Shown in pieces: positions 17,672-26,980 of a stretch of 64,000 nucleotides of DNA. This DNA is from Sphingomonas sp. YR710 (GTDB lineage: Bacteria > Pseudomonadota > Alphaproteobacteria > Sphingomonadales > Sphingomonadaceae), in contig NZ_FMZJ01000014.1 of the NCBI RefSeq assembly GCF_900101455.1, positions 58,111 through 122,110 on the forward strand, in the 5' to 3' direction. Position 1 is the stretch's first letter. Each line of letters starts with the position of its first letter. The notes under the pieces are model-generated. The model did not search any database. It saw nothing but the letters and a program-made list of their open reading frames with translations, and was not told where the DNA came from. The translations under genes and the position numbers were made by a program.

Positions 17672-19066
17672 ATGGCAGGTATCGGCTTCAAATTGTCGAG
17701 GCTAGCCCGTGACGGGGGGATCGGTGGCGTGGCTGCCGCGGCCATGCACGGAGCGATGATCAGTTCGGGCCCATGGTTGATGACGGCGGCCGCCATGATC
17801 GCGCTGCAATGGGGGAGTCGGTCGATGCTCGGCTCCGAAGGAAGCCTGTATGTCCAGGTGATCCTGACCTATGCGTTCGCCGTATCGGCGCTGATCGCTG
17901 CGCCGATCACGACGCTGACGATGCGGGCAGTTGCCGATAGCCTGTCCGCCGATAACAGGAGCGCGGTGCCCGGGCTGATGGTGGCCGCCAGTCTTGCGGT
18001 AACCGGATCATGTCTCGTCGCCGCGACGCTGTTGTTCGGAGTCCTGGCAAATCTGCCTGCGATCGATTTGGTGCTCGCCATCGCGATCCTCACCGTTCTC
18101 GGCCAGATCTGGGTCGCAAACCTGTTTTTGACGGCTCTCAAACGGCATTGGCCAATTCTGATTGCGTTCGGCGCCGGAATCGGGGTTGCCGCAGCAATTC
18201 TGATCTTCGGCGTCGTGACGTGCCGGCTCGTCCTGTTGGCCATTACCGTCGGGCTGATCACGACCTGCGGGATGCTTCGCCGGACGATCGGACGCGAATT
18301 CACGGCGCCTGCGATATGGCCAGGGGACTGGCAGTGGAGATTGCACTCTGGGGGCCATCTTGCGGCGGCCGGAATTGCGGCAGTGACCGCGGTGTGGATC
18401 GACAAATGGGTGGCGTGGTTTGGTCCTGGTAGTGCGCCCATGCTCGGCTGGCTGCGCCTCAATCCGATATATGACGAGGCGGCCTTCATGGGCTTGCTGC
18501 TGATTATCCCCGGGCTGACGCTCATGGTGATTACGGTAGAGACGCGGTTCGAGCTCGTTTTTGGCCGCTTCATGAAAGCGTGCGCCGTTGACGGCAGCTT
18601 TCGGATCATCGAAAGGGCGCGACGGGAGGTCGCGGCGACGCTCCTGCAGGATGCCCGGCTGCTCCTGATCGTCCAGGCAACCATCGGATGCGCGGCCTGG
18701 GTGCTTGCGCCGGCGCTGTTTGACGGGATCGGCGCGGATGCCCGCGGTATATTCGCCTTTCGCTTCACGGCCATCGGTCTGATTTTCCACTTGCTGGCAA
18801 CAATGGCCACGGTCGTCCTCGCTTATTACGATCTGTTCGGCCGAATATTGATCATCTGGGGCGGCATGGCGTGCGTAAGCGCAACCGGTGCGCTGCTGGA
18901 TATCGAATCCGGATATATTCATTTCGGCTGGAGCTTCATGATCGGCGCGCTGACCGCAGCGATACTCGGCATCCTTCTGGTCGGCAGCGCCACCCGGCAG
19001 CTGACCTATCTGATATTCGTCAAGAACAACCCTGCGATCATGGGTGACCGGCGGGTGTGGGTATGA
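17672..19066 (+). CDS. pelG: Pel polysaccharide inner-membrane transporter PelG
   Basis: A 464-residue polytopic membrane protein, about 12 helices, of the MOP flippase-like PelG family. The N-terminus MAGIGFKLSRLARDGG is the hallmark of PelG, and the ATG at 17672 matches it. PelG forms the inner-membrane channel with PelD, PelE and the glycosyltransferase PelF and moves the polymer to the periplasm. Its 3' end overlaps the next gene in an ATGA, so translation is coupled. Confidence 0.9.
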   Translation: MAGIGFKLSRLARDGGIGGVAAAAMHGAMISSGPWLMTAAAMIALQWGSRSMLGSEGSLYVQVILTYAFAVSALIAAPITTLTMRAVADSLSADNRSAVPGLMVAASLAVTGSCLVAATLLFGVLANLPAIDLVLAIAILTVLGQIWVANLFLTALKRHWPILIAFGAGIGVAAAILIFGVVTCRLVLLAITVGLITTCGMLRRTIGREFTAPAIWPGDWQWRLHSGGHLAAAGIAAVTAVWIDKWVAWFGPGSAPMLGWLRLNPIYDEAAFMGLLLIIPGLTLMVITVETRFELVFGRFMKACAVDGSFRIIERARREVAATLLQDARLLLIVQATIGCAAWVLAPALFDGIGADARGIFAFRFTAIGLIFHLLATMATVVLAYYDLFGRILIIWGGMACVSATGALLDIESGYIHFGWSFMIGALTAAILGILLVGSATRQLTYLIFVKNNPAIMGDRRVWV

Positions 19067-19947
19067 TTACCCGACGTCGCGCACTTTTTCTGGGAGCCGC
19101 GGCTGCGGGGCTGGCTGTGCCAGGATTGATGCGGGCCCAAACGGAGGTCACCCCATTGCTGGATCAACGGCCGCGCATCCGGTGCTGGGGCATAGATTAT
19201 GGTGCGGACACCGATCCTGCGTTGGCGCGCAGCTATGATATGCTCGTTCTCGAACCCGACCATATGCGCCCCATCGCGCCGCTGCGTGGGCCGAGCGCCT
19301 TGCTGCTCGGCTATCTCAGCCTGGGCGAGGTCGATCGGTCGCGGCCCTTCTTCGCCGAACTGGACGCATCCGGCGCCATGTTGAAGCCGAACCCGGCCTG
19401 GCCGAGCGCCCGGATGGCCGATCTGCGCGCGGCATCGTGGCGCCGATATGTTCTGGAAAACCTGGTGCCGGCTATCCTCGCGACAGGCTATGATGGCGTG
19501 TTTTTCGACACGCTCGACAGCGCCGAGACTCTGGAGCGCGCCAGCCCGGTCGAAAATGCCGGGATGATCGCGGCCGGCATCTCGCTGGTAAAGGCGATCC
19601 GATCGCTCTTCCCCCGCATGTTCGTCATGATGAACCGCGGTTACGCCATGCTTCCGGAGGTCGCGACGTCGATTGACGCCGCGCTGGGCGAAGCGATGGC
19701 GTCACGGTGGAATTTTGCGGAAAAGCGCTACGAAATGGCGAGCGCCTCTGACTGGATCTGGCAGGCGACCCGTCTGCGGACAGCACGAGCGCGCAATCCG
19801 TCGCTCTCATTGTTGACGCTCGATTATTGGGAAACAGGCGACACCCGAACGGTGGCGGACCTCTATGCTCGTGAGCGCGCGGCGGGCTTCAGCCCTTATG
19901 TCGCAACGCTGGCGCTCGATCATCTCGTGCGGGAGCCGGAGGCATGA
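19063..19947 (+). CDS. pelA: Exported PelA-like endo-alpha-1,4-polygalactosaminidase (stand-alone hydrolase domain)
   Basis: A 294-residue TIM-barrel of the GH114/GH166 type. The N-terminus has twin arginines and a hydrophobic core (TRRRALFLGAAAAGLAVPG), a Tat- or Sec-type signal. Barrel motifs are visible: WGIDYG, LLLGYLSLGEVD, GYDGVFFDTLDS (candidate acidic catalytic residues at Glu and Asp) and LTLDYWE. In Pseudomonas this is the first domain of PelA, about 260 residues; here it stops there and the deacetylase is encoded elsewhere (13940). It should trim Pel in the periplasm. ATG 19063 overlaps the pelG stop (ATGA); the last four bases overlap the next gene. Confidence 0.82.
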   Translation: MITRRRALFLGAAAAGLAVPGLMRAQTEVTPLLDQRPRIRCWGIDYGADTDPALARSYDMLVLEPDHMRPIAPLRGPSALLLGYLSLGEVDRSRPFFAELDASGAMLKPNPAWPSARMADLRAASWRRYVLENLVPAILATGYDGVFFDTLDSAETLERASPVENAGMIAAGISLVKAIRSLFPRMFVMMNRGYAMLPEVATSIDAALGEAMASRWNFAEKRYEMASASDWIWQATRLRTARARNPSLSLLTLDYWETGDTRTVADLYARERAAGFSPYVATLALDHLVREPEA

Positions 19948-22058
19948 AAAGCGTCGCTATCATCATGATCTTGTCGCCGATCGCTGTTGGCCTTGTTTAC
20001 GGCGCCAGCGCACTGCGCACGCCATCGCCAATGGAGGCACTTGGCGTGGGACTGCGGACCGACGATGATCGGGCCGCCCTCGCCGCCACCAGTAAAATGG
20101 CATCGGACCGCACAATCGCCATCTTGCTCATCGCCCGCGCGGATATCGCAGCGGGCCACCCGGAAAAGGCGATTGCCCTGCTCCAGCCGCTCACAACCGG
20201 TCGCACCAGAAATGCTACAGCAGAAGCATATCTCGACCAAGCTCTCGCCGCGAATGGCGACGCCCGTCGCCAACTTGCGCATGCCTATCGCCAGGCCGAA
20301 CTGTCCGGCGATCCCAACGCTTTTCGTCGTGTCGCAAAGCTGGCCGCCGGCGCCGGGGCCGATCCTGTCGAGCGCGTCGCCTTGACGCGCCTCGATGCCG
20401 GGCACGCCGCCACGGCCAGCGAGGCTGAGCGGCTGGCTTCGCTCGAGGAACGGGAAGGCAATGTCGCCCAGGCTCGGAACCGGCTCGAGCAACATTTCAA
20501 CGCCCATCAGCAGCTGTCGACTGCCGGGTTGCAGCATCTCCTCCAATTGTCGCTCGCCACTGGCGACGCGCATGCATTGTCGTCGCTTCACGCCGCTCTG
20601 GCGGCGCGGGGCGCTCCGCCGTCGTTGCAAACGATCACGGCCGATTTGCTGGTGATGGGACGGCCAGCCATAGCCGCACAGATGGCTGCACAAGCGAGCC
20701 CGGACGAGCGGCGCGCGCTCTGGCCGCTCCAAATCCTTGCGCTTCAAAAGGCACATGCGATCGATCAGGCGCAGGCACTACTGGCCAAAGCGGCGGCGCA
20801 ACCCGGCACGGCGTCGCCAGCGGACATTGTCCGCGCCGCGTTTGACCTGGATCAGCCGCTCCTGCTTGTCACGGCCGCGGAGAAAGGGACAATCGAGCCA
20901 TTGACCAGCACGATGGCGCTCGATCTGGTTCGCCGCGCCGCCCTGAAAAACCGGTTTGACCTCATTCCACGGATCGAACGCCTGTCCTCGGTTGATTGGC
21001 GGCGCAGCGATCCCTGGCTGGCGATCCGCGTCGCCGAAGCCACGCACGACGTTCCCGGCGCGCTGCGGTCCGCCGGATTTTTGCCTGCGGCGATCATCGT
21101 GGAGGCGCGCGAAGCGATCGCGGCGCGATCCGGCGACAAGGCGCTGCTTCGTTCGCTGCTCCTCGCGCATGCGACGGCGGATCCCGCCGCCCTCCGCGCC
21201 ATTGCCGAGCGGCTGCTTGCGATCGGCGCGGGTGACGATGCCGTGGCGCTCCTCGAAGCCGACGCCCTGGCCCATAGTGGTCCGCATGGGGAGGCACTCG
21301 ATCGGCTGCTCTATCTCTGGGGACCACGGCCGCCGCAGCCGGCGCTCGATTGGCTGCGCAGCCGCATTGGCGAGGCAAGCAGCGAGGCCGATCAGCTGGC
21401 GTGGCTGAGGCTATATGTCCGCCGCGACCGGCCGACCAGGGCATTGCGGATGCTGGAAGGATCGCCGCTCGGGGATCGGACCGACATGCTCATCGAGCGG
21501 CTGGCGCTTGCCGGACACCTTTCCGATGTTGCCGCAGCAAACCGCGCCTTGCTTCGGCTACTCGATGGACGGCGGCTTTCGCCAGCATCATTGGCGCAAA
21601 TCTCCGCGCAGCTTCCACGATCGACTGGCCGCAGCCAGCGCCTGGCGCTGGCCTGGTTGCGGCTGGAGGCCGGCATAGCCGCTGCAAATGACCGAATGGA
21701 CCTTGCCTGGGACGCACGCGAGCGCGGCGATTTTCCGGCAGCCTCGGCATTTGCGCAGCAGCAACTCCGCACCAGGCCGAAAGACATCGACGCGCTGCGT
21801 CTGCTGGCGGACGTCAGTCCTGGCTCGGACGAGAAAGCCTGGACACGGCGCGCTTTGGCGGCATTGCCCGACGCGCCGGCGAGCTTGCGGACCCGGGCCG
21901 AATTGCTGGGGCGTCTGGGGCAAACGGCGGATGCGCTGGTGGTGATTGAGCAGGCGCGGCGCATGAAACCCGATGACAGGAGCCTCGTTGCACTTCAGGC
22001 CCGGCTGCTGATTCAGGCAGGCGAGCCCGGGCGTGCCCAGGCGTTGTTCACGCAATGA
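19944..22058 (+). CDS. pelB: TPR protein, N-terminal half of a split PelB
   Basis: A 704-residue, helix-rich, alanine/leucine-rich protein with an N-terminal membrane anchor or signal (VAIIMILSPIAVGLVYG). The rest is a long array of helix pairs of tetratricopeptide type (for example GHPEKAIALLQPL, ARERGDFPAASAFAQQQL, GQTADALVVIEQARRMKPDDRS). In Pseudomonas PelB is one protein of about 1190 residues with TPRs followed by a 16-strand barrel; here the TPR part (704) and the next gene's barrel part (517) add up to a similar size. The TPRs normally scaffold PelA in the periplasm. ATGA overlaps lie at both ends. Confidence 0.78.
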   Translation: MKSVAIIMILSPIAVGLVYGASALRTPSPMEALGVGLRTDDDRAALAATSKMASDRTIAILLIARADIAAGHPEKAIALLQPLTTGRTRNATAEAYLDQALAANGDARRQLAHAYRQAELSGDPNAFRRVAKLAAGAGADPVERVALTRLDAGHAATASEAERLASLEEREGNVAQARNRLEQHFNAHQQLSTAGLQHLLQLSLATGDAHALSSLHAALAARGAPPSLQTITADLLVMGRPAIAAQMAAQASPDERRALWPLQILALQKAHAIDQAQALLAKAAAQPGTASPADIVRAAFDLDQPLLLVTAAEKGTIEPLTSTMALDLVRRAALKNRFDLIPRIERLSSVDWRRSDPWLAIRVAEATHDVPGALRSAGFLPAAIIVEAREAIAARSGDKALLRSLLLAHATADPAALRAIAERLLAIGAGDDAVALLEADALAHSGPHGEALDRLLYLWGPRPPQPALDWLRSRIGEASSEADQLAWLRLYVRRDRPTRALRMLEGSPLGDRTDMLIERLALAGHLSDVAAANRALLRLLDGRRLSPASLAQISAQLPRSTGRSQRLALAWLRLEAGIAAANDRMDLAWDARERGDFPAASAFAQQQLRTRPKDIDALRLLADVSPGSDEKAWTRRALAALPDAPASLRTRAELLGRLGQTADALVVIEQARRMKPDDRSLVALQARLLIQAGEPGRAQALFTQ

Positions 22059-23608
22059 CGATGCTCATGCTCCTCGCATTGGGCGCTGCCGGGATCGCGG
22101 CACCCGCGCCAGCCAGCCCTCGTCTGCCGCTGGGAGACATACGCAACCTGGCCGATAGCGATGACGTGACAAGCTCCGCCCCGGTCACGGGCTCGAGCTC
22201 ATCTTCAAGCGAGGTCGTCTTGCGATGGAGCAGCCCGGTGTCGGTGAAGCTGGAAACCAGGGATAATGAAATCGTCGCGCGTTTCGATCATCCGCTTCCG
22301 CCGGACCAGATCCGGGCGATGCAACATGCGGTCGGCGATCGGATCGGGCGGTTCGAATGGAACGAGAACAGCTTCCTGCTGCAGGCGGCGGCGGGCGATA
22401 CCGCCAGTGCCGAGGTGTGCGACAATGGCGTTCGCCTGATCTTCGCAAAGCTGATAGAGCAGCCCGCTTCCCCCGCGGTCGATCCGGCCGCGAAGGATTT
22501 CGCGCTGGCCTCCGCCGCTGCGAACCAGGCCGCCGGTTATCCGAACCGTGCGCGCGCGCAATTGCTGGGGCTCGTCCGGCAATATCCCCGCGATCCCGGC
22601 GTTGAACGGGCGCTGGCAGATTCAGATGCCGCGATTGGCGCGCGGTTGCGGGCCGGTCGCGCTTATTTGATGCTCCGGGCACAGGATGACGACGCGGGGC
22701 GCATCGTCCGCGAATTGGGCGGGGCGATCGGCGTGACGGTATTGGCGCGCGATGGCACAGGCTTTCGGCAGATCGACGGCACCGTGCGGGGCACATTGCC
22801 TATATACGCCGAAGTCGCCGCCGAAGCGGCGATCCGCGTCGTGCGCACGCATGCCGATCCGGTTATCGATAGCACGGGCATCGGACATGAGGTTCGCGAA
22901 AGCCACACGATGCTGGAGCTTGCCGCACGCGGGTTTGTCGGTCCCACCACGCGGGTCGATCTGGTCGGCGCAACCTGGATCGGCAGAGGATCGGCAGGGC
23001 TTAGCGGCCAGCTTCGTCTCGGCCCGCCGGAACGGGAGTTGCGCCTGCTGGGCGCCTATCACCTGCCGGATATCTCGACGGCGGAGCAGGCGGTCGGCGG
23101 CGGCTTCATCAACCGGATCTCGATCGGCGGAACGCTGCGGCTATCGTCAAAGGCCGTCATCCAGGCCGACGGATATATCAATCGCTACGGTCTTGCCGGC
23201 GAAGGCGTCGTGGCCCGCACCGTCAGCGTTACCGGGGGGCTCGATTATCTGCTGCGGCGACGCGAACCCTGGCTGACGCTCACCTATCGGCTCGAAGCGG
23301 AATATCCCGGCCGGCTCACGCTCCGGCCCGGAGGGGCTTTGGCTCTGCCCTTCAGCAATCGCGAGAATCATACGGTGCAGCTGGCGACGGGAAAACGGTT
23401 TGGCATTGTCCAGCTGGGCGGGAGCGCGGGCTGGACGAAGGACCGGTTTGGCGGAAGTGGCCCTACCGCCACGATCAACGCCAGTACCGCATATCATGGT
23501 TGGCGAGCGGAACTGGCAACCGGCGTCAGTTCGATCAGCCGGCCCGATTTTCCTGGCCGGCAATATTTTCTGCGCGTGTCCTTCACCAGGGCATTGGGGC
23601 GCCTATGA
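22055..23608 (+). CDS. pelB: Outer-membrane barrel, C-terminal half of a split PelB
   Basis: A 517-residue protein with its own signal peptide (MLLALGAAGIAAPAPAS). Residues 45-130 form a small beta domain (VKLETRDNEIVARFDHPLP) reminiscent of AMIN domains, followed by a helical hairpin region (TPR-like, ANQAAGYPNRARAQLLGLV) and then about 300 residues of alternating amphipathic strands ending YFLRVSFTRALGRL, as expected for a beta-barrel porin. It is the likely outer-membrane exit channel for the polymer. It overlaps the TPR gene by ATGA and pelD by ATGATGA. The extra AMIN-like domain is unusual and might compensate for the missing PelC. Confidence 0.75.
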   Translation: MTMLMLLALGAAGIAAPAPASPRLPLGDIRNLADSDDVTSSAPVTGSSSSSSEVVLRWSSPVSVKLETRDNEIVARFDHPLPPDQIRAMQHAVGDRIGRFEWNENSFLLQAAAGDTASAEVCDNGVRLIFAKLIEQPASPAVDPAAKDFALASAAANQAAGYPNRARAQLLGLVRQYPRDPGVERALADSDAAIGARLRAGRAYLMLRAQDDDAGRIVRELGGAIGVTVLARDGTGFRQIDGTVRGTLPIYAEVAAEAAIRVVRTHADPVIDSTGIGHEVRESHTMLELAARGFVGPTTRVDLVGATWIGRGSAGLSGQLRLGPPERELRLLGAYHLPDISTAEQAVGGGFINRISIGGTLRLSSKAVIQADGYINRYGLAGEGVVARTVSVTGGLDYLLRRREPWLTLTYRLEAEYPGRLTLRPGGALALPFSNRENHTVQLATGKRFGIVQLGGSAGWTKDRFGGSGPTATINASTAYHGWRAELATGVSSISRPDFPGRQYFLRVSFTRALGRL

Positions 23609-24558
23609 TGCGCAAGCACCCCCATCTGAGGATATCGCTGGAGATGCTGGCGATGTTCGGCTGCCTTGGCTGGCTCGATTATCGACTGGACGGGGCGCTC
23701 GTGCAATTCAACCCGAACCCCTACTGGATACCGGTCGTCGCGATGGCAATGACTTATGGCTCGGGGTCCGGGCTGTCCGCCGCAATTGTCGCGAGCAGCT
23801 GGTGGATCGTGTCGCAACAGGTGCCGCTGTCGCCGGGGGACGATCCGTTCGATCATCTGCTGCACATGTCGCTTACGCCGTTGCTTTGGGTTCTTGCGGC
23901 GATCTGCATCGGCGAATTGACGGCCTATCGCCGATCCAAGCTGCGTCGCTCACTGGAAGCCCGTACCAGGCTGGAACACGATATTATCAAGGTTTCCGCT
24001 GCCTTCGATCTGATCATGGCGGTGAACCGCGATTTGCAGGTGCGCGTCGCGACAAGCGACGATGAAACCGCCGACGTGATGACGTCGACAATCGCGCTCA
24101 CCAGGGCGACGCCGTCCAAATTCGCGGAAATCGCCGCGCACCTGATCAGCGTTGCCAGCAAGGAAGACGATTTCACATATTATATGGTCGAAGGCACGAC
24201 GATCAGACCACTGACCCGCGGCACCGGCGCGAAGCGGCCGTTGCGGAGCATCGAAGGGTCGGCGCTGGCGCACCGACTCCTCAACGGCGAGCATCTGATG
24301 CTGGCCGCCGAAGAGGGCGGATGGGCGCTCTTCGAAGACATTGGCATCGCCGCGCTGGCGATCCGCGCACCGGACGATATCACCATCGGGATATTGCTGT
24401 TTCACAGCCTCAAATCACGACCGCTGTCGCGTCTTGGCCTGCTTGAACTGGCGGATGCAACGGGCGGGCTGGGGGAAGCCTTTGCCCAATTGGCACCATC
24501 ATTCCTCAAACTGGCCCGCGAAGACGAAGCGCCCATCATACGAAACAGGGCAATGTGA
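23605..24558 (+). CDS. pelD: PelD-like inner-membrane protein lacking the GGDEF-like domain
   Basis: A 317-residue protein: four hydrophobic segments in the first 115 residues (MLAMFGCLGWLDY, YWIPVVAMAM, AAIVASSWWIV, LLWVLAAICIG), a coiled linker (RRSKLRRSLEARTRLEHD), and a GAF domain (about 150-300). Pseudomonas PelD is about 455 residues and continues into a degenerate GGDEF domain whose RxxD site binds c-di-GMP; this protein ends about ten residues after the GAF fold and has no such site. It should still organise the PelDEFG synthase complex. ATG 23605 overlaps the barrel gene's stop; the end overlaps pelE. Confidence 0.8.
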   Translation: MMRKHPHLRISLEMLAMFGCLGWLDYRLDGALVQFNPNPYWIPVVAMAMTYGSGSGLSAAIVASSWWIVSQQVPLSPGDDPFDHLLHMSLTPLLWVLAAICIGELTAYRRSKLRRSLEARTRLEHDIIKVSAAFDLIMAVNRDLQVRVATSDDETADVMTSTIALTRATPSKFAEIAAHLISVASKEDDFTYYMVEGTTIRPLTRGTGAKRPLRSIEGSALAHRLLNGEHLMLAAEEGGWALFEDIGIAALAIRAPDDITIGILLFHSLKSRPLSRLGLLELADATGGLGEAFAQLAPSFLKLAREDEAPIIRNRAM

Positions 24559-25277
24559 TTGGCTGGATCGCCATTCTTGCGGCGCTGGACGCTATCGCGA
24601 TCGGCCTGGCGGCGGAAGGAGCATATCGTGCCATATTTGTCGGTGTGCATCTCTTTACGACGCTCGCCGCGATCGGGATCATCATCGGCAAGAAGCGTTC
24701 ATTTGACAGGCTGGACGCGGTATCCGCGCTGATTGCCTGCTCGCTCGGACCTCCGGGATGCCTGGCCTTTCTGCTGTTCGCAAGCCTCACCGGAAGATGG
24801 CGGGGGCGGGGGCAGGTCGGCTTCGATGATGATGATGACGTGGAAAATAAGGATACCGGTGCGGTCGGCCTGGGTGCCACCGAGGCGCTGCTGGAAGGAC
24901 GGCTCCCGCTCATTACCGCGGCAAAGGTCGGATCGTTGATCAGCGTTCTGCGCTATGGCGATGTCAACGATCGTATGCGCGCCGTTGAAATCGCCGTGCG
25001 TTCGTTCGAGCCCCGGCTTTCGCCGATCGTGGCTGCGGCGCTGCTGGATTCGGATCAAACGATACGGGCCCTGGCTGCGGCGGCTTCAACCCAGATCGCA
25101 AAAAATTGCGACAGGACGCGCGCGCGGCTGGAGCGCCGTCTTCAACGGACGGGGGATCCTGCCAGTCTCATCCAATTCCTCAGCGCCCATGGCACATATA
25201 ATGTTCTGTTGTCGCCGACGGCGCGGCTGCAGATGCTTGCCGATACCGACGCGTTGAAGCGGTCAATCGTCTCATGA
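24555..25277 (+). CDS. pelE: Pel inner-membrane component PelE
   Basis: A 240-residue protein starting with GTG 24555 inside the pelD stop (GTGA). Two or three N-terminal membrane helices (IAILAALDAIAIGLAA, VGVHLFTTLAAIGIIIG, CLAFLLFASL) are followed by an acidic linker (DDDDDVENKD) and a cytoplasmic helical domain resembling HEAT/TPR repeats (VNDRMRAVEIAVRSF, DQTIRALAAAAS). This matches PelE in size, topology and position between pelD and pelF. It supports assembly of the synthase complex. Confidence 0.8.
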   Translation: MIGWIAILAALDAIAIGLAAEGAYRAIFVGVHLFTTLAAIGIIIGKKRSFDRLDAVSALIACSLGPPGCLAFLLFASLTGRWRGRGQVGFDDDDDVENKDTGAVGLGATEALLEGRLPLITAAKVGSLISVLRYGDVNDRMRAVEIAVRSFEPRLSPIVAAALLDSDQTIRALAAAASTQIAKNCDRTRARLERRLQRTGDPASLIQFLSAHGTYNVLLSPTARLQMLADTDALKRSIVS

Positions 25278-26782
25278 GCGGATATGATCAGGACGGCCTC
25301 GATGTGTGCGTCATCGTCGAGGGGGCGTATCCGTTCCTCGTTGGTGGCGTATCGAGCTGGCTGCAGGATCTGATCGAAAATCTGCCCGACGTGCGCTTCG
25401 CGATCGTGGCCATCAAGGCGGGCAATGACGTGCTGGAACGGCGCATCAAGCCGCCGGACAATGTGATGATCCTGCAGGAATTGTCACTTACGCCCGGGCC
25501 CGGCCGCCCGGGAACGCACTATGATTCATCATTGATGGAGCAACTGGCCTGGGAGCTGCTGGATTTCATGGACAATGGCGGGCTCGGTCGCCTCGCGCGC
25601 GTGCTCGATACGCTGCATGATTTGTCCCCTCAGCCCGCCATCGACGATGTGCTGACCCACCCCGTCGTCTTTGCGAGCCTGACGCGCCATTTTGAACGGA
25701 CGCTGCCATTATCGTCCTTCCATCATTTCTTCTGGGCGCTGCGCACGTTGCTGGGCGGATTGCTGGCGACTTTGCTCGCGCCGTTCCCGCGAGCGAAGGT
25801 GTATCACACAATCTCAACCGGGTTTGCCGGCCTGCTCGCGGCGCGGGCGCGCATCGAAACCGGCCGACCGACGTTGATCACCGAACATGGCATCTATCTG
25901 CTGGAGCGCCAGATCGAAATCATGATGGCGGACTGGATCGGCGATCGCATCGCCATCGGTTTGCCATTTGCAAACGACACGCCCGATCTTCGCGATCTCT
26001 GGTGCCGTGTCTTTTCCGTCTATGCCCGCACCTGTTACGCGGCCTGCAACCCGATCATCGCCTTGTATCAGGCCAACAGCCTCATCCAGGCCAGGCTGGG
26101 CGCCGCGCCGGCATCGCTTGCCGTCATCCCGAACGGCGTCGATCTGGAACGGTTCGCCGCGATCAGGCGACAGGATCATCATGAGCTGCTGACCGTCGCG
26201 CTGATCGGCCGGGTCGTGCCGATCAAGGACATCGAAACCTTTATCCGGGCCGCGGCCATCATCCTTTCGCATCGCGCGGACGTCATGTTCGAAGTTCTCG
26301 GGCCGGTGGATGAGGATCTCGGTTATGCCGAGGAATGTCGCGATCTGGTCAGGCTGCTGAACATCGGCCATCGGTTCGACTTTGCCGGCAGGGTTCAAAT
26401 CGATGACTGGTTGCCGGTGATCGACGTCATCGTATTGACCAGCCTGTCGGAGGCGCAGCCGCTCGTCATCCTGGAAGCCGGTGCCTGCGGGATTCCGAGC
26501 GTTGCTTCCAATGTCGGTAGTTGCCGGGAGATGTTGGAGGGGCGCCCGTCGGATAGCAATGACGGGGAGCCTGGCGGGATCATAACGCCGCTCCGATGCC
26601 CCGAGGAAACCGCCAGGGCCATCCTCCGGCTGCTCGATGACGAAGATCTTCGCCGGCGGATGGGCGCGACCCTGCGCGCGCGCGTTCGTCGTCTGTACGA
26701 CCGTGACAGTCTCCACCATCGCTACGCGGCGCTTTACGAGACGCTCGCTTGCGCGGCGAGCCAGCCGTTCGTGCGGGAATGA
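25274..26782 (+). CDS. pelF: Pel glycosyltransferase PelF (GT4)
   Basis: A 502-residue cytosolic GT-B glycosyltransferase. The PelF signature VCVIVEGAYPFLVGGVSSW is at the N-terminus, STGFAG and TEHGIYLLERQIEI in the middle, and the donor-binding ExxxxxxxE motif at Glu393 and Glu401 (SEAQPLVILEAG) in the C-terminal Rossmann domain. It polymerises UDP-activated GalNAc/GlcNAc for Pel. ATG 25274 overlaps the pelE stop. It is the last gene of the operon. Confidence 0.92.
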   Translation: MSGYDQDGLDVCVIVEGAYPFLVGGVSSWLQDLIENLPDVRFAIVAIKAGNDVLERRIKPPDNVMILQELSLTPGPGRPGTHYDSSLMEQLAWELLDFMDNGGLGRLARVLDTLHDLSPQPAIDDVLTHPVVFASLTRHFERTLPLSSFHHFFWALRTLLGGLLATLLAPFPRAKVYHTISTGFAGLLAARARIETGRPTLITEHGIYLLERQIEIMMADWIGDRIAIGLPFANDTPDLRDLWCRVFSVYARTCYAACNPIIALYQANSLIQARLGAAPASLAVIPNGVDLERFAAIRRQDHHELLTVALIGRVVPIKDIETFIRAAAIILSHRADVMFEVLGPVDEDLGYAEECRDLVRLLNIGHRFDFAGRVQIDDWLPVIDVIVLTSLSEAQPLVILEAGACGIPSVASNVGSCREMLEGRPSDSNDGEPGGIITPLRCPEETARAILRLLDDEDLRRRMGATLRARVRRLYDRDSLHHRYAALYETLACAASQPFVRE

Positions 26783-26857
26783 TCCGGGGGACAGCTCGAT
26801 GATCCGTGTTTTGACATCCACCGGGTCTTCTTGGGCTTGCCTGACCCCAATTCCTGC

Positions 26858-26950
26858 AATCCCCGCGAAGACGAGGGCTATGTCTGCATCAAAACATGGT
26901 GCTGCTTGGGGGGAGAGCCATGGGGCCCCCGCTTTCGCGGGAGTAACGAC
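26858..26950. repeat. Degenerate copy of a dispersed hairpin repeat
   Basis: The space between the convergent pelF and hlyD-like genes holds a CCCCGCGAAGACGAGG arm and a CCCCCGCTTTCGCGGGAGTAACGAC arm, a worn version of the element at 60095-60190. Such elements sit between genes and can act as bidirectional terminators. Confidence 0.6.
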
Positions 26951-26980
26951 CTTTTAAGTTTCCTAATGGGCTCTCAGCGG

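Noticed and set aside
13940..26782. A pelC gene
   Set aside because: All genes in the run overlap or nearly abut and are otherwise assigned; no short lipoprotein with an LxxC lipobox was found.
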